Source of the DNA: Labrenzia sp. R4_2
Lineage (GTDB): Bacteria > Pseudomonadota > Alphaproteobacteria > Rhizobiales > Stappiaceae
Length of the DNA: 64,000 bases
Assembly: GCF_017743865.1 (NCBI RefSeq)
Contig: NZ_JAGHRJ010000002.1
Coordinates: 558,001 to 622,000, forward strand
Direction: 5' to 3'
Each line of letters begins with the position of its first letter. Within the stretch, counting starts at the first letter, position 1. Under the pieces are notes generated by a model. It made no database searches. It was not told the origin of the DNA and saw only the letters and a program-made list of their open reading frames with translations. The translations under genes and the position numbers were made by a program. Below are positions 44,668 through 56,196 of this stretch, piece after piece.

Positions 44668-46878
44668 TCAGGCGGAGCGCACTTGATGCAGGAACTTGCG
44701 CACCTCTTCATCAAGATGCTCTGCCTGGCTGGCCATGGCAACGGCTTCTTCGGAGAAGGATGTCGCGGCCCCGTTGGTCTGTTCGGACAAGGACGACACG
44801 TTCTGGACATCCTGAGAGACCTGAGATGTACCGCCGGCAGCACGCTGGGTATTTTCGGCAATGCCTTGGGTCGCGTAGCTCTGCTCAGTGACAGCTGCAG
44901 CAACTTCGCTGACGGATTGGGTGATCTCGTCAATGGTTTTCTGAATGTCACCGATCGCACCGACCGCGTCATCCGTCGCACCGCGGATCGCATCAATCTG
45001 CTGCTGGATCTCTCCGGTTGCCTTACCGGTTTGAGCTGCAAGGTCCTTAACCTCGGATGCAACAACCGCAAAGCCCTTACCGGCTTCCCCTGCCCGCGCT
45101 GCTTCGATCGTGGCGTTGAGGGCAAGAAGGTTGGTCTGGTCTGCAATGTCGCTGATGAGCGTGACAACTTCACCGATCCGGTTGGCCGCTTCGGCAAGCG
45201 ACTTCACGGTGTGGTTGGTTGTCTGTGCCCGGCGGGTCGCATCTGCTGCAACGCTGGAAGACCGCTCGATCAGGGTCGAGATTTCCTGAATGGAGCTGGA
45301 CAGCTGATCGGACGCTGCTGCAATGGATTCCACTTCAGACAGGGTCTCTTTCGACATCTCGGCTGCTTTGGACGATGTCTCGCCAGCGCTTTCTGTCATC
45401 TGGCGCATGTTGTTGGCAGATTCGCGCAAGGACGCTGCGGACTGGGCAACCTTGTCGACCACCGTACCGACGGTCGATTCAAAGTCGCCAGCAAGGCTTG
45501 CCAGCATTTCCTGCCGTTGCGCGGCCTGACGTTCTGCTGTTTCGGCTTGATCTGCAGCGCGCTGCTCGTTTTCTTCGGCTGCATTCTGACGGATCTGAAG
45601 AACCGCCCGGCCGATATCGCCGATCTCGTCCTTGCGGCGAGCCGCAGTGATTTCAGCGTTGAGATCACCTTCCGCGATTGCATTCAGCGCGCCGACCAGT
45701 GTCGTCAGCGGCTTGGTGATGTTGCGGGAGAAGAAGATCGCAACAACAGCTGCAATGGCGATTGCGATCAACGACCAGGTGACCATGGAGTTCCGCATGG
45801 CTGTGACGCTGGCAAAGGTCTCTTCAACGGTCTTTTCAGCAACAACCGCCCACTGGCGTCCCTGGAAGGTCAAAGGCTTTGCGACCATCAAACGATCAAC
45901 ACCATCGGGTCCAGCTTCGATACCGGCTTTTTCAACACCGTTGAGCGCAGACGCAACAACATCCCCGCTGTTCATCTCGTTAAGAGCTGTCGCACTATCT
46001 GAAAGCGGCTTGTTGGAAAGTGTGTAGCCTTCGGCGTTGACGACAAAAGCCTGGCCCGTTGTGCCGAGATCGGCGCGTGAGGAAACCACGTTATCGAGCA
46101 CACCGGCATCGATCCGGATGGCAACCACGCCACCGAAGGAGATATCACCAAAGGTATTTACGAAGACCGGCGCTGCCACAAACATCGACGCGGAGTTGCC
46201 ACCCGGCGCGTAGACTTCGAAGTTGCTGACCGCGACCTGGCCGGCTTCAACTTCCTTGGCCATCTCGAAAGCGGTTTGCAGACCTGTGTTGCCGCCACCG
46301 ACTTCAGTCACCGGAAACAGAAACTCATCGCCCTTGGCAACCGAGTACATGACCAAGCCGTTCGGATCCATGAGGTAGACGTCGCCGTATCCACCCTTTT
46401 TCCAGATAGAAGCGAAGGAGCCGTGGATTTCGGAGTGGCGCCAGGAGTACATGGACTTGTGGTCATCGCCCATCTTTTGAGCGCGCTCTTCAGCGGTGGC
46501 ACCAGCCTTGTAGTAATCGAAGATTTCCTGGCGCTGCTTCTCAAGGTTCATGGTGGCGTTGGTCATGTTGACCAGGGCTTCCCCGATACCGGCACCCGTC
46601 GCCACATTGACAATTTCATTCTCGATGGAAGCAAGACGCGCTTCCAGCAATGCCGACTTGGCATTGACGACCATACCGAGTTCGCCTTCTGCGGCTTCGC
46701 GCAGACCGTCTCGTGCATTGAAGAAACCGATCACGCCGACTGCGGTACATGCACCGATCGTCAGGAAAACCATGAGCGCCGGTATCAAAAATGACAAACG
46801 AATAGACGGCCATTTGCTGGCCTTGGATGAGGAAGCTGAGTGGGTCAAAGTAATTCTCCTGGTCCCCCCGCGAGACAT
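44668..46878 (-). CDS. Methyl-accepting chemotaxis protein with large periplasmic sensor
   Basis: A 736-residue chemoreceptor: TM1 near residues 31-53, a periplasmic region of about 310 residues with a helical start and a Cache-like second half ([34 protein letters not shown]), TM2 near 368-390, HAMP, and a signalling hairpin with the tip [19 protein letters not shown]. No CheR pentapeptide ends the protein. The ATG at 46878 has no Shine-Dalgarno; a TTG at 46848 has AGGAGA six bases upstream and may be the real start. Ligand unknown. Confidence 0.93.
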   Translation of the reverse strand: MSRGGTRRITLTHSASSSKASKWPSIRLSFLIPALMVFLTIGACTAVGVIGFFNARDGLREAAEGELGMVVNAKSALLEARLASIENEIVNVATGAGIGEALVNMTNATMNLEKQRQEIFDYYKAGATAEERAQKMGDDHKSMYSWRHSEIHGSFASIWKKGGYGDVYLMDPNGLVMYSVAKGDEFLFPVTEVGGGNTGLQTAFEMAKEVEAGQVAVSNFEVYAPGGNSASMFVAAPVFVNTFGDISFGGVVAIRIDAGVLDNVVSSRADLGTTGQAFVVNAEGYTLSNKPLSDSATALNEMNSGDVVASALNGVEKAGIEAGPDGVDRLMVAKPLTFQGRQWAVVAEKTVEETFASVTAMRNSMVTWSLIAIAIAAVVAIFFSRNITKPLTTLVGALNAIAEGDLNAEITAARRKDEIGDIGRAVLQIRQNAAEENEQRAADQAETAERQAAQRQEMLASLAGDFESTVGTVVDKVAQSAASLRESANNMRQMTESAGETSSKAAEMSKETLSEVESIAAASDQLSSSIQEISTLIERSSSVAADATRRAQTTNHTVKSLAEAANRIGEVVTLISDIADQTNLLALNATIEAARAGEAGKGFAVVASEVKDLAAQTGKATGEIQQQIDAIRGATDDAVGAIGDIQKTIDEITQSVSEVAAAVTEQSYATQGIAENTQRAAGGTSQVSQDVQNVSSLSEQTNGAATSFSEEAVAMASQAEHLDEEVRKFLHQVRSA

Positions 46879-46965
46879 ATTGGAAAAACTACCGAACGAC
46901 CGTTAAAGTATTGATAATTCGCGAGTTACAATTCCGCTCGCGACCTTCATTAAGCCCTCTGAAAC

Positions 46966-46996
46966 AAAAAAGGCAGACCCGAAGGCCTGCCTTTTC
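46966..46996 (-). terminator. Terminator at the end of the ribosomal superoperon
   Basis: AAGGCAG/CTGCCTT around a GC-rich loop, then TTTTGTTTC on the minus strand, about 20 bases after rplQ. It is the first strong intrinsic terminator after fusA. Confidence 0.88.
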
Positions 46997-47016
46997 TTGA
47001 ACGTTGTACGCTCGAC

Positions 47017-47442
47017 TTACGCTGCGTTTTCAGCCGCTTCTTCAGCTTCAACACGTGCCCGGTCGTCAGCGCCGCGTGCTTCCGGATCCCGGTCGACCAG
47101 CTCGATGACAGCCATCGGAGCGTTGTCGCCATAGCGGAAACCAGCTTTCAGAACGCGGGAGTAACCGCCTTCGCGGTCCTTGTAGCGATCACCAAGCGTG
47201 TCAAACAGCTTCTTGACCATAGCAACGTCGCGAATCTGCGAGATTGCCTGGCGGCGTGCGTGAAGATCACCGCGCTTGCCCAAAGTGATGAGCTTGTCGA
47301 TGATCGGCTTCATTTCTTTAGCCTTCGGCAGGGTCGTGACGATCTGTTCGTGCTTGATCAGCGACGCTGCCATGTTTGCGAACATAGCCTTGCGGTGGCT
47401 AGCGGTCCGGTTGAGCTTGCGGCCGGATTTACCGTGGCGCAT
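47017..47442 (-). CDS. rplQ: 50S ribosomal protein L17
   Basis: 141 residues, starting [20 protein letters not shown], the invariant L17 N-terminus. The last 15 residues are an acidic Ala/Glu tail typical of alphaproteobacterial L17. It is the final gene of the alpha operon, 82 bp after rpoA and just before the terminator. Confidence 0.98.
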   Translation of the reverse strand: MRHGKSGRKLNRTASHRKAMFANMAASLIKHEQIVTTLPKAKEMKPIIDKLITLGKRGDLHARRQAISQIRDVAMVKKLFDTLGDRYKDREGGYSRVLKAGFRYGDNAPMAVIELVDRDPEARGADDRARVEAEEAAENAA

Positions 47443-47524
47443 GGCCCTCTCCTTTGTCTTTCAGGCAGTCCGCTCTTTGTATGTTGAGCGCTTGCCCGGT
47501 TGCTCCGTTAGGACGCGTACGCCC

Positions 47525-48547
47525 TTAATACTGATGATCTTCGTAGCGCTTGGCGAGATCGTCGATGTTCTCAGGCGGCCAGTTGGCCACTTCCATGCCA
47601 AGATGGAGACCCATCTGGGCGAGAACTTCCTTGATCTCGTTGAGCGACTTGCGGCCGAAATTCGGGGTCCGCAGCATTTCCGCTTCGGTCTTCTGAATGA
47701 GATCGCCAATATACACGATATTGTCGTTCTTCAGGCAGTTTGCAGACCGGACAGACAATTCCAGCTCGTCGACTTTCTTCAGAAGCGCCGGGTTGAAAGC
47801 CAGTTCCGGGACAGTGTCCTCGGCGACTTCGCGCTGCGGCTCTTCGAAATTGACGAAGATGGAAAGCTGATCCTGCAGAATGCGTGCAGCAAATGCCACG
47901 GCATCATCCGGCTTGACGGAACCGTCGGTTTCAACAGTCAGGGTCAGCTTGTCATAGTCAAGAACCTGGCCCTCACGGGTGTTTTCCACCTTGTAAGAAA
48001 CCTTCTTGACCGGAGAGTAGAGGCTGTCGACAGGGATCAGGCCAATCGGTGCGTCTTCCGGACGGTTCCGGTCAGACGAATGATAGCCCTTGCCTGTGTT
48101 GACAGTGAACTCCATGCGGATTTCAGCGCCTTCATCCAGGGTGCAAAGCACCAGATCCGGATTGAGAACCTCCACGTCGCCAACGGTCTGAATGTCGCCT
48201 GCGGTCACAACACCAGGTCCCTGCTTGCGCACAACCATGCGCTTGGGGCCTTCACCTTCCATACGGATGGCGATTTCCTTGATGTTGAGAACGATGTCGG
48301 TGACATCTTCACGAACGCCGGGGATCGAGGAGAACTCATGAAGAACGCCGTCAATCTGTACCGCGGTCACAGCAGCACCCTGCAGAGAAGACAGCAGAAT
48401 GCGGCGCAGTGCGTTGCCCAAGGTCAGGCCATAGCCACGCTCGAGCGGCTCGGCAACAACGGTTGCCAAGAAGCGCGGGTCATCACCCGGCTTGATCTCG
48501 AGTTTGGTCGGCTTGATAAGTTCTTGCCAGTTTTTTTGAATGGTCAC
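47525..48547 (-). CDS. rpoA: RNA polymerase alpha subunit
   Basis: 340 residues. The N-terminal dimerisation domain ([20 protein letters not shown] near residues 30-50) is followed by a linker and the C-terminal UP-element/activator-binding domain ([16 protein letters not shown]). The size is normal for alphaproteobacteria. It lies 92 bp after rpsK and 82 bp before rplQ. Confidence 0.98.
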   Translation of the reverse strand: MTIQKNWQELIKPTKLEIKPGDDPRFLATVVAEPLERGYGLTLGNALRRILLSSLQGAAVTAVQIDGVLHEFSSIPGVREDVTDIVLNIKEIAIRMEGEGPKRMVVRKQGPGVVTAGDIQTVGDVEVLNPDLVLCTLDEGAEIRMEFTVNTGKGYHSSDRNRPEDAPIGLIPVDSLYSPVKKVSYKVENTREGQVLDYDKLTLTVETDGSVKPDDAVAFAARILQDQLSIFVNFEEPQREVAEDTVPELAFNPALLKKVDELELSVRSANCLKNDNIVYIGDLIQKTEAEMLRTPNFGRKSLNEIKEVLAQMGLHLGMEVANWPPENIDDLAKRYEDHQY

Positions 48548-48639
48548 GTTTTCGTCCCTTCGGCTATCCCGCCCGGGTCAATTCAATGCCGGGCTATTCT
48601 TTGCCATTTGGAGAAACAAGTACCTAAAGCTGGAAAGCC

Positions 48640-49029
48640 TTAGACGCGGCGGCGCTTGCGCGGACGGCAGCCATTGTGCGGAATCGGCGTCACGTCACGG
48701 ATGGACGTGATAAGGAAACCGGCAGCCTGCAGAGCACGCAGAGCAGATTCACGACCAGAACCAGGACCACGGACTTCTACTTCCAGAGTACGCATGCCGT
48801 GTTCAGCTGCTTTCTTCGCAGCATCTTCAGCAGCAACCTGAGCGGCATACGGCGTGGACTTACGGGAGCCCTTGAAGCCGAGTGCACCAGCGGAAGACCA
48901 GGAAATCGCGTTGCCTTGAGCATCCGTGATCGTGATCATCGTGTTGTTGAATGTGGAATTCACATGCGCAACGCCAGAAGAGATGTTCTTGCGCTCGCGG
49001 CGACGCACGCGCGTCGTGTCTTTAGCCAT
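48640..49029 (-). CDS. rpsK: 30S ribosomal protein S11
   Basis: 129 residues with the S11 core [18 protein letters not shown] and the C-terminal [19 protein letters not shown]11 forms the platform of the 30S subunit with S6, S18 and S21. It is 70 bp after rpsM. Confidence 0.98.
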   Translation of the reverse strand: MAKDTTRVRRRERKNISSGVAHVNSTFNNTMITITDAQGNAISWSSAGALGFKGSRKSTPYAAQVAAEDAAKKAAEHGMRTLEVEVRGPGSGRESALRALQAAGFLITSIRDVTPIPHNGCRPRKRRRV

Positions 49030-49099
49030 TCTGTTGTCCTTGTATTGATCTCGTCACTGCCGTAATCCCGGCAGCTCCACCACCAATCGCAAAGCGATC

Positions 49100-49468
49100 T
49101 TATTTCTTCTTACCAGCGATCGGTTTCGCCGGACCCTTACGGGTACGTGCGTTCGTGTGCGTCCGTTGACCACGAACCGGGAGGCCGCGGCGGTGACGCA
49201 GGCCGCGGTAGCAGCCAAGGTCCATCAGACGCTTGATGTTCATAGCAGTCTCACGGCGAAGATCACCTTCCACGAGGTAATCGCGGTCGATGGTTTCACG
49301 GATCTGCAGAACTTCTGCGTCGGAAAGCTCGTTTACACGGCGGGCCGCATCGATGTTGTTCTTTTCGATGATTTCCTGGGCGAATTTCGCACCAATGCCG
49401 TGAATGTACTGAAGCGCGATAACGACGCGCTTATTCGTTGGGATGTTAACGCCAGCAATACGTGCCAC
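49100..49468 (-). CDS. rpsM: 30S ribosomal protein S13
   Basis: 122 residues starting at a GTG ([15 protein letters not shown]), with GGAGA five bases before it. An in-frame ATG 12 bases upstream has no Shine-Dalgarno and would add four unconserved residues. The C-terminal basic tail [21 protein letters not shown]-type end contacts the P-site tRNA. It follows a 180-bp structured spacer after adk. Confidence 0.96.
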   Translation of the reverse strand: MARIAGVNIPTNKRVVIALQYIHGIGAKFAQEIIEKNNIDAARRVNELSDAEVLQIRETIDRDYLVEGDLRRETAMNIKRLMDLGCYRGLRHRRGLPVRGQRTHTNARTRKGPAKPIAGKKK

Positions 49469-49558
49469 GTTCGTCTCCATGTTTTGCGGGCAAAGCTTGC
49501 GCCTGACCGCGTTTCAAAAAGCCCCGCGTCCGGTGGAGTCCGGCCCTTGCAGGGTACG

Positions 49559-49615
49559 AAAATGCCGGGGCAGCCCCGGCACAGAGAATGCCGGTCCCAT
49601 GGGCATGGAACCGGC
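49559..49615 (-). promoter_or_regulatory. Tandem hairpins in the adk-rpsM spacer, possible attenuator
   Basis: In the direction of transcription the first hairpin pairs GCCGGT and ACCGGC plus CCATG/CATGG (49590-49615). The second is a perfect TGCCGGGG/CCCCGGCA stem with a 3-base loop (49563-49581), followed directly by TTTT. The arm CCCCG of the second hairpin could instead pair with CGGGG that precedes a TTTTT run at about 49516-49525. Such mutually exclusive stems would suit attenuation or a processing signal ahead of rpsM. Confidence 0.4.
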
Positions 49616-49648
49616 TAAACTGTAAGGTGAGCGCGTCGTTTAGCCGCT

Positions 49649-50245
49649 CTAAACCTTCTCGTCAAGTCCCTGAAGTACGGATTCGATAGAAGCCGTTACG
49701 TCATCGATTGCCTGCATGCCATCAATGACGGACAGGAGACCTGTTTTCTCGTAGTAGGGAACAACAACCGCTGTATCCCGGTTGTAAGCTTCGAGCCGAT
49801 CCTTGAAGACCTCAGGGTCGTCATCCTTGCGAACCGGCTGGCCCGCAGCCTTGGCTTCCTCCGCCCGGTTGATAATCCGGTCGACCAGTTTGGTCTGATC
49901 AACGCGAAGTTCAATCACGGCGTTCAGCTTCAGGCTGTTTTCACTCAGCATGTCGTCGAGTGCTTCTGCTTGGGCCAATGTGCGTGGGAAACCATCCAGG
50001 ATAAATCCCTTCTTGGCGTCGTCCTCAGCAATCCGGTCCCGGATGATGCCGACAACGATTTCGTCTGACACAAGACCACCGGCGTCCATGACAGCCTTGG
50101 CCTGAAGTCCGACCGGGGTCTCCGCGGCGACAGCTGCACGCAGCATGTCACCAGTGGAAAGTTGAGGAATACCATATTTCTCAACCAGCCTTGCGGCCTG
50201 TGTCCCCTTCCCCGCTCCTGGCGGTCCAACCAGAATGAGCCTCAT
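49649..50245 (-). CDS. adk: Adenylate kinase
   Basis: 198 residues with the P-loop [11 protein letters not shown] (residues 7-17), LDGFPRT, and a short LID segment. The zinc-binding or extended LID of longer forms is absent, so this is the short-LID type. It balances AMP, ADP and ATP. The start overlaps the secY stop by 4 bp (ATGA). Confidence 0.98.
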   Translation of the reverse strand: MRLILVGPPGAGKGTQAARLVEKYGIPQLSTGDMLRAAVAAETPVGLQAKAVMDAGGLVSDEIVVGIIRDRIAEDDAKKGFILDGFPRTLAQAEALDDMLSENSLKLNAVIELRVDQTKLVDRIINRAEEAKAAGQPVRKDDDPEVFKDRLEAYNRDTAVVVPYYEKTGLLSVIDGMQAIDDVTASIESVLQGLDEKV

Positions 50246-51573
50246 CGACGTTTCCCCCTAAGTTTCGATTTCTTTACCAGCCCCTCATATTGATGCGCCA
50301 GCAAATGACCCTGGATCTGCGATACGGTATCCATTGTCACGCTCACGACAATCAACAAGGATGTTCCACCGAAATAGAACGGAACGCCAGTCGCCGAAAT
50401 GAGGAATTCGGGTAATAGACAAACGATGGTGATGTAAATCGCACCAACGACCGTAATCCGGGTCAACACGAAATCGATGTATTGGGCAGTGCGCTCACCT
50501 GGGCGAATGCCTGGAATGAAGCCACCGTGTTTCTTCAGGTTGTCAGCAGTGTCGCTCGGATTGAAGACAATCGCTGTGTAGAAGAAACAGAAGAAAATGA
50601 TCATGGCTGCGTAGAAGACCATGAACAATGGCTGTCCATGTCCGAGCAAAGCCGTGATCGTTGTCAGCCATTCATTGCCGCCACCTGCATTGAACCCGGA
50701 AATCGTTGCCGGAACCAAAAGCAGCGAAGATGCAAAGATCGGCGGGATAACACCAGCTGTGTTCAGCTTGAGCGGCAGGAACGAAGTGTTGCCCTCGAAC
50801 ATGCGGTTGCCCATCTGGCGCTTCGGATACTGGATCAGAAGACGGCGCTGTGCGCGCTCCATGAACACGATGAACGCGATCACGACAATGGCCAGGAGGA
50901 TGACTGCCAGGATGATGCCGGTTGCCAGCGACCCCTGACGGCCCAGCTCGAGCGTCTGCACGATCGCGGACGGCAGTCCTGCGACAATACCCGCAAAGAT
51001 GATCAGCGAAATACCGTTACCGATGCCGCGCGATGTGATCTGCTCACCCAGCCACATCAGGAACATGGTGCCGCCAACAAGCGTGATCACGGTCGATGCA
51101 CGGAAGAACCAGCCCGGGTCGGTCACAACATTGGTGGCGCCCTCAAGACCAACGGCGATTCCGTAGGCCTGGAATGCCGCCAATACAACGGTTCCGTAAC
51201 GGGTGTACTGGTTGATAACCTTGCGGCCCTGCTCGCCTTCCTTTTTCAGCTGCTCAAGAGACGGAACGACCGTCGTCATGAGCTGCATGATAATGGAAGC
51301 GGAGATGTACGGCATGATGCCGAGGGCGAAGATCGCCATGCGCTCGACGGCACCGCCGGCGAACATGTTGAACATGCCAATAATACCGGACTGAGCCTGG
51401 TTAAAGGCCTGCGCGAAGGCTTCCGGGTTGATGCCGGGCATCGGAATGTAAGTGCCCAGTCGATAAACCAAAAGCGCCCCCAGCGTGAACCAGATGCGCT
51501 TTTTGAGTTCTTCAGCCTTGGCGAAAGCTGAGAAATTTAGATTTGACGCCAGTTGCTCGGCGGCCGATGCCAT
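50242..51573 (-). CDS. secY: Sec translocon subunit SecY
   Basis: 443 residues with ten membrane segments, including the first-helix PGINPEAF loop, the GLGNGISL-like segment ([15 protein letters not shown]), and [13 protein letters not shown]. It is the central channel of SecYEG protein export. The first 20 residues lie in the cytosol. It follows rplO by 49 bp and overlaps adk by 4 bp. Confidence 0.98.
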   Translation of the reverse strand: MASAAEQLASNLNFSAFAKAEELKKRIWFTLGALLVYRLGTYIPMPGINPEAFAQAFNQAQSGIIGMFNMFAGGAVERMAIFALGIMPYISASIIMQLMTTVVPSLEQLKKEGEQGRKVINQYTRYGTVVLAAFQAYGIAVGLEGATNVVTDPGWFFRASTVITLVGGTMFLMWLGEQITSRGIGNGISLIIFAGIVAGLPSAIVQTLELGRQGSLATGIILAVILLAIVVIAFIVFMERAQRRLLIQYPKRQMGNRMFEGNTSFLPLKLNTAGVIPPIFASSLLLVPATISGFNAGGGNEWLTTITALLGHGQPLFMVFYAAMIIFFCFFYTAIVFNPSDTADNLKKHGGFIPGIRPGERTAQYIDFVLTRITVVGAIYITIVCLLPEFLISATGVPFYFGGTSLLIVVSVTMDTVSQIQGHLLAHQYEGLVKKSKLRGKRR

Positions 51574-51622
51574 GCCCTACTCCGGTCAGATGCTTGCTGA
51601 CAAATGGGAAAAGCCCAGGCTG

Positions 51623-52090
51623 TTAAGCCTGAGCTCCCAGAACGGCGACCTTGCCGCCCGCTTTTTCGATCGCTGCAACAGCGCCCTTGGAGGCACCGGC
51701 AACTTCAAAGGTCACTGCCGCGGTGAGTTCACCGGAAGCAACGAGGCGTACGCCATCGCGGACCCGCTTGACAACACCAGCTGCCTTGAGCGCATCGACG
51801 GTAACCGCCTCAGACGCATTCAGCTTGCCGGCATCAATCGCTTGTTGAACACGGCCAATGGACACAGTGTTGAAGTCCTTGGCAAAGATGTTCGTGAAGC
51901 CGCGCTTCGGCAGGCGGCGGTGAAGCGGCATCTGACCGCCTTCAAAACCCTTGATCGCCACGCCAGAACGGGACTTTTGACCTTTTACACCACGGCCACC
52001 GGTCTTGCCCTTGCCAGACCCGATACCGCGGCCAACGCGTGTGCGCTCGGAAGAGGCACCATCGTTGTCACGAAGTTCGTTGAGCTTCAT
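51623..52090 (-). CDS. rplO: 50S ribosomal protein L15
   Basis: 155 residues starting [12 protein letters not shown], with the Gly-rich [20 protein letters not shown] stretch that enters the 50S core. The ATG at 52090 has GAGGAG upstream; an upstream in-frame codon at 52105 is not needed. 22 bp after rpmD. Confidence 0.97.
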   Translation of the reverse strand: MKLNELRDNDGASSERTRVGRGIGSGKGKTGGRGVKGQKSRSGVAIKGFEGGQMPLHRRLPKRGFTNIFAKDFNTVSIGRVQQAIDAGKLNASEAVTVDALKAAGVVKRVRDGVRLVASGELTAAVTFEVAGASKGAVAAIEKAGGKVAVLGAQA

Positions 52091-52112
52091 GTCTTTTCTC
52101 CTCACCCCGTCC

Positions 52113-52307
52113 TTACGCGTCTTCGACGACGCGAACGAGATGCTGGACCTTATTGATCATGCCGCGCACTTCAGGTGTGTCCTTCAGTGTGGAACGGCGG
52201 TGCATCTTGTTCAGGCCAAGACCGACGAGCGTCGCGCGCTGGTCCTTCGGACGGCGCAGCGGGCTGCCGATCTGTTCGACCGTAACAGTCTTTTCGGTGT
52301 TCGCCAT
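52113..52307 (-). CDS. rpmD: 50S ribosomal protein L30
   Basis: 64 residues, [20 protein letters not shown]..., with the L30 core [15 protein letters not shown]. The start at 52307 gives the usual L30 length; an upstream in-frame codon at 52322 adds five unconserved residues. 41 bp after rpsE. Confidence 0.96.
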   Translation of the reverse strand: MANTEKTVTVEQIGSPLRRPKDQRATLVGLGLNKMHRRSTLKDTPEVRGMINKVQHLVRVVEDA

Positions 52308-52348
52308 GGAACTAACCCTCATTCAGCTGGTGGCTGGCGCCGCTAAGG

Positions 52349-52915
52349 TCAAGCCTCAGCGGCAGCCGGAGCCGCCTCATCGTTGTTGTCACGGCGCCGG
52401 GACTGCAACACAGAGACCTTGAGGCCACGGCGGGCAGCGACGGAGCGCGGGCTGTCTTCTTTGGTCAGCGCGTTAAAGGTCGCACGAACCATGTTGTAAG
52501 GGTTGGATGTCCCCAAAGACTTTGCCACAACGTCCTGAACGCCAAGCGTTTCAAAGACCGCACGCATCGGACCACCTGCGATGATACCGGTACCGGCCGG
52601 TGCTGCGCGCAGCAGAACCTTGCCAGCGCCGTGACGGCCTTCCACATCGTGGTGGAGAGTCCGGCCTTCACGCAGCGGCACACGGATCATCGTGCGCTTT
52701 GCAGCTTCAGTTGCTTTCCGGATGGCTTCCGGCACTTCGCGTGCCTTACCATGACCGAAGCCGACACGGCCCTTTTGATCACCAACCACGACGAGGGCTG
52801 CGAAACCGAAACGGCGGCCACCCTTGACCACTTTGGCAACGCGGTTGATGTGTACGAGCTTGTCGACGAATTCGCTGTCGCGCTCTTCGCGCTCGCGATT
52901 TTCTTGTCTCGCCAT
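52349..52915 (-). CDS. rpsE: 30S ribosomal protein S5
   Basis: 188 residues: the dsRNA-binding-like N domain with [38 protein letters not shown] and the C-terminal [16 protein letters not shown] 15-residue Ala/Glu tail is added, as is usual in this class. 41 bp after rplR. Confidence 0.98.
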   Translation of the reverse strand: MARQENREREERDSEFVDKLVHINRVAKVVKGGRRFGFAALVVVGDQKGRVGFGHGKAREVPEAIRKATEAAKRTMIRVPLREGRTLHHDVEGRHGAGKVLLRAAPAGTGIIAGGPMRAVFETLGVQDVVAKSLGTSNPYNMVRATFNALTKEDSPRSVAARRGLKVSVLQSRRRDNNDEAAPAAAEA

Positions 52916-52956
52916 ATTATACGTCTTCCGTACTTAGGAGCGCCAACGGGCGCTGG

Positions 52957-53319
52957 TCAGAATTCAAGTCCACCTTCGCGGGCAGCATCGGCGAGCGCTT
53001 TCACACGCCCATGATACTGGTAACCGCCCCGGTCGAACACGACCTGCTTGACACCTGCGGCAGCTGCACGCTCGGCGACAAGCTTGCCAACGGCTGCGGC
53101 TGCAGACACGTCGGCGCCCGTTTTCAGGCCGCCCTTCAGATCTTTTTCGATCGTAGAAGCGGAGACAATTGTATGTCCCTGCGCATCGTCGATGATCTGG
53201 GCATAGATCTGCTTCGACGAGCGGAAGATAGAAAGGCGCGGACGACCGTTCGCGGCTTTCTTGACTGAACGGCGCACGCGATCGCGGCGGCGTTCGAAAG
53301 CTTGTTTGCTGTTCGCCAT
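52957..53319 (-). CDS. rplR: 50S ribosomal protein L18
   Basis: 120 residues, with [20 protein letters not shown] and the conserved C-terminus [20 protein letters not shown], which binds 5S rRNA. 12 bp after rplF. Confidence 0.98.
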   Translation of the reverse strand: MANSKQAFERRRDRVRRSVKKAANGRPRLSIFRSSKQIYAQIIDDAQGHTIVSASTIEKDLKGGLKTGADVSAAAAVGKLVAERAAAAGVKQVVFDRGGYQYHGRVKALADAAREGGLEF

Positions 53320-53331
53320 GATCTCGGTCCG

Positions 53332-53865
53332 TTACTTCTTCTTGCCTTCTTTGCGGACGATGAACTCGTCTGCATAACGAACGCCTTTGCCTTTGTACGG
53401 CTCCGGCGGGCGGAATTCGCGGATTTCAGCTGCGACCTGGCCGACACGTTGTTTGTCGGTGCCAGAAACGCTGATTTCCGTCGGTTTCGCACATTTGATC
53501 TCGATGCCTTCCGGAATCGCATAGATCACATCATGTGAGAAGCCGAGTGCCAGCTGAAGGTTTTGACCCTGGACCTGTGCACGGTAACCAACACCAGTGA
53601 TGGCGAGGTCTTTCTTGAAGCCATCGGTTACGCCGGTGATCAGGTTCTGAACCATGGTGCGGCTCATACCCCACATGGAGCGAGCCGGCTTGGAGTCGTT
53701 ACGCGGATCGATTTTGATCCCGTCATCAGTCATTTCGGCCAGAACGAGCTCATTGAGCATGAAAGACTTTTCGCCTTTCGGGCCCTTGATCGTAACTGTC
53801 TGACCGTCGATCGATGCCGTTACCCCGCTTGGCACGGGGACTGGCTTTTTGCCAATACGAGACAT
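53332..53865 (-). CDS. rplF: 50S ribosomal protein L6
   Basis: 177 residues, [17 protein letters not shown] at the start and [14 protein letters not shown] near the end, the two most conserved L6 blocks. It lies near the factor-binding site of the 50S subunit. 41 bp after rpsH. Confidence 0.98.
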   Translation of the reverse strand: MSRIGKKPVPVPSGVTASIDGQTVTIKGPKGEKSFMLNELVLAEMTDDGIKIDPRNDSKPARSMWGMSRTMVQNLITGVTDGFKKDLAITGVGYRAQVQGQNLQLALGFSHDVIYAIPEGIEIKCAKPTEISVSGTDKQRVGQVAAEIREFRPPEPYKGKGVRYADEFIVRKEGKKK

Positions 53866-53906
53866 TTGACCAACCTTGTCGTTGTTTTAACAGCGAGAAT
53901 GCCGCG

Positions 53907-54305
53907 TCAGAAGACGCGACACAGAACCTCGCCACCTACATTTTCGTCCCGCGCCTGATGGTCGCTCATGACGCCGCGCGGAGTCGAAATGATCGACACG
54001 CCCAGGCCATTAGAGACATGCGGGATGTTCTTCACCGACGAGTATACTCGGCGGCCCGGCTTGGATACGCGCTCAATCGTGCGGATCACCGGCTCACCGT
54101 CGAAATACTTCAGTTCGATTTCCAACTCGGACTTACCGCCCTCGTATTCAACCGTGGTGTAGCCACGGATGTACCCTTCTTTTGCAAGCACATCAAGTAC
54201 GTGTGCGCGCAATTTAGAATTTGGTGAGCTGACCTTGTTTTTGCGACGCAGCTGCGCGTTGCGAATCCGGGTCAGCATATCCCCCAACGGATCAGAAATT
54301 GCCAT
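53907..54305 (-). CDS. rpsH: 30S ribosomal protein S8
   Basis: 132 residues, starting [17 protein letters not shown] and ending [20 protein letters not shown], with normal S8 architecture. In E. coli S8 represses the spc operon at the rplE region; whether the site is kept here cannot be told by eye. 12 bp after rpsN. Confidence 0.98.
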   Translation of the reverse strand: MAISDPLGDMLTRIRNAQLRRKNKVSSPNSKLRAHVLDVLAKEGYIRGYTTVEYEGGKSELEIELKYFDGEPVIRTIERVSKPGRRVYSSVKNIPHVSNGLGVSIISTPRGVMSDHQARDENVGGEVLCRVF

Positions 54306-54317
54306 CGGAGTTTCTCC

Positions 54318-54623
54318 TTACCAGCTCGACTTGACCAGGCCCGGGATCTTACCCAGGGAGCCCAGTTCACGAAGCGCGATACGCGACATCTTCAGCTTGC
54401 GGTAATAACCGCGCGGACGGCCGGACACTTCGCAACGGTTGCGAACGCGGTTCGGCGCGGAGTTCCGCGGCAGTTTGGCCAGCTTCAGGCGCGCATTGAA
54501 CTGCTCTTCAGGGCTCAAGGTATCGTCCTTGGCCATGGCTTTCAGAGCAGCACGCTTCTCGGCATACTTTTTGACAAGCTTCTCGCGACGCTTGTTCTTC
54601 TCGACTGCGCTTTTCTTCGCCAT
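54318..54623 (-). CDS. rpsN: 30S ribosomal protein S14, zinc-independent form
   Basis: 101 residues with [20 protein letters not shown] and the C-terminal [11 protein letters not shown]. It has a single Cys and no CxxC pairs, so it is the long zinc-free form of S14. 21 bp after rplE. Confidence 0.98.
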   Translation of the reverse strand: MAKKSAVEKNKRREKLVKKYAEKRAALKAMAKDDTLSPEEQFNARLKLAKLPRNSAPNRVRNRCEVSGRPRGYYRKLKMSRIALRELGSLGKIPGLVKSSW

Positions 54624-54644
54624 CGTGTTTCCTTTCCTTGCCCG

Positions 54645-55202
54645 TTACTTCGTGAACGGGAAGTTGAAAGCACGCAGAAGCTCGCGCGCCTCGTCATCGT
54701 TTGGCGCCGTGGTGCAGACGATCACGTCCATGCCCCAGATCTGGTCGACTTTGTCGTACTCGATTTCCGGGAACACGATGTGTTCTTTGATGCCCATAGC
54801 GTAGTTGCCGCGACCGTCGAAGCTCTTCGGGTTCAGACCGCGGAAGTCACGAACGCGCGGAAGCGCGATTGTGATCATGCGATCCAGGAACTCGAACATC
54901 TGCTGGCGGCGCAGGGTCACCTTGACACCAAGCGGCATGCCTTCACGAACCTTAAAGGTCGCGATGGACTTCTTCGCTTTGGTGATGACCGGCTTCTGAC
55001 CGGCAATCGCTGCCAGATCTTCAGCTGCTGTACGCGCCTTTTTGGAGTCGCCTACGGCTTCGCCAACGCCAATGTTCAGGACGATTTTTTCCAGCTGCGG
55101 AACTTGCATAACGTTCTTGTACTGGAATTTTTCCTGAAGCTGCTTGCGCACGACTTCGTCATAATGCGTCTTGAGACGCGGTACGTTAGTGGTCTCAGCC
55201 AT
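54645..55202 (-). CDS. rplE: 50S ribosomal protein L5
   Basis: 185 residues with [25 protein letters not shown] and the C-terminal [14 protein letters not shown]. It binds 5S rRNA and the P-site tRNA. Its first 8 bases overlap the end of rplX, so translation is coupled. Confidence 0.98.
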   Translation of the reverse strand: MAETTNVPRLKTHYDEVVRKQLQEKFQYKNVMQVPQLEKIVLNIGVGEAVGDSKKARTAAEDLAAIAGQKPVITKAKKSIATFKVREGMPLGVKVTLRRQQMFEFLDRMITIALPRVRDFRGLNPKSFDGRGNYAMGIKEHIVFPEIEYDKVDQIWGMDVIVCTTAPNDDEARELLRAFNFPFTK

Positions 55203-55512
55203 CGATCAGGTCTCCCGAACGCTTGGCCACACGAACCTTGGCACCATCGTCCTGCACCTTGAAGCCGACGCGGGTCGCCTTGCCGTCTTTCGGATCGGCC
55301 AGAGCGATGTTCGACAGGTGGATCGGTGCCTCTTTGGACACGATGCCAGCTTCCTGCGATTGGGTCTGCTTCTGGTGACGGCGGACCATGTTGATGCCGC
55401 GTACCAGCGCCTTGTTGTCGGCCGGCAGCATCTGGATAACTTCACCAGATTTGCCCTTGTCACGGCCGGTCAGTACGACCACCGTGTCGCCTTTTTTAAT
55501 TTTCGCAGCCAT
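55195..55512 (-). CDS. rplX: 50S ribosomal protein L24
   Basis: 105 residues starting [20 protein letters not shown], the KOW motif that starts 23S assembly. Its start overlaps the rplN stop by one base (TGATG) and its end overlaps rplE by 8 bases. Confidence 0.98.
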   Translation of the reverse strand: MAAKIKKGDTVVVLTGRDKGKSGEVIQMLPADNKALVRGINMVRRHQKQTQSQEAGIVSKEAPIHLSNIALADPKDGKATRVGFKVQDDGAKVRVAKRSGDLIDG

Positions 55513-55880
55513 CAGAGCACCTCCGGCGCGAGCGAAATGATTTTCATATGGTTCTTGGCGCGGAGTTCACGCGGCACCGGACCAAAAATACGGGTGCCGA
55601 CTGGCTCCTTGTTGTTATTCACCAGCACGGCCGCATTGCGGTCGAACCGGATCACGCTGCCATCGGGACGGCGGATATCCTTAGCCGTGCGCACGACGAC
55701 AGCCTTCATCACGTCGCCCTTTTTAACGCGGCCCCGCGGAATAGCCTCTTTGACGGAGACGACGATGATGTCGCCTACCTGGGCATATTTGCGCTTGGAG
55801 CCGCCGAGCACTTTGATGCACATGACACGACGGGCGCCGGAATTGTCGGCGACGTCGAGGTTTGTTTGCATCTGAATCAT
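55512..55880 (-). CDS. rplN: 50S ribosomal protein L14
   Basis: 122 residues, [20 protein letters not shown] to the end LAPEVL, the normal L14 length. It lies at the subunit interface. 70 bp after rpsQ, the widest gap in this part of the operon. Confidence 0.98.
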   Translation of the reverse strand: MIQMQTNLDVADNSGARRVMCIKVLGGSKRKYAQVGDIIVVSVKEAIPRGRVKKGDVMKAVVVRTAKDIRRPDGSVIRFDRNAAVLVNNNKEPVGTRIFGPVPRELRAKNHMKIISLAPEVL

Positions 55881-55950
55881 GACTGGCTGCCTTGTTCTTC
55901 TATCGGCGCACCGTTACGCGGGCGCCTGATGCTCACCTGACGGAGCGTGA

Positions 55951-56184
55951 TCACTGAGTAGTGACCACAGTCCAACGTTTGTTTTTCGAGATCGGCGCAC
56001 ACTCTTCAATCTGAACTGTGTCGCCAACCTTGTATTGGTTGCTTTCATCATGTGCGCGGTACTTCTTAGTCCGGCGCACAGTCTTTTTCAGCAGCGGGTG
56101 TGTGAAGCGGCGCTCCACATTTACCGTCACCGTCTTGTCATTGGCGTCGCTGACAACGGTGCCCTGCAGGATACGCTTTGGCAT
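55951..56184 (-). CDS. rpsQ: 30S ribosomal protein S17
   Basis: 77 residues with [20 protein letters not shown] and the conserved [15 protein letters not shown]. It binds 16S rRNA early in 30S assembly. 12 bp after rpmC. Confidence 0.98.
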   Translation of the reverse strand: MPKRILQGTVVSDANDKTVTVNVERRFTHPLLKKTVRRTKKYRAHDESNQYKVGDTVQIEECAPISKNKRWTVVTTQ

Positions 56185-56196
56185 TGATCCGTCTCC

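Noticed and set aside
44683-46002. 439-codon open frame on the plus strand
   Set aside because: Antisense to the chemoreceptor signalling domain; the Cys/Gly-rich translation is an artefact of the repeated coiled-coil codons.
50482-51531. 349-codon open frame on the plus strand
   Set aside because: Antisense to secY; the Asp/Arg/His-rich translation is typical of the reverse of a hydrophobic gene.
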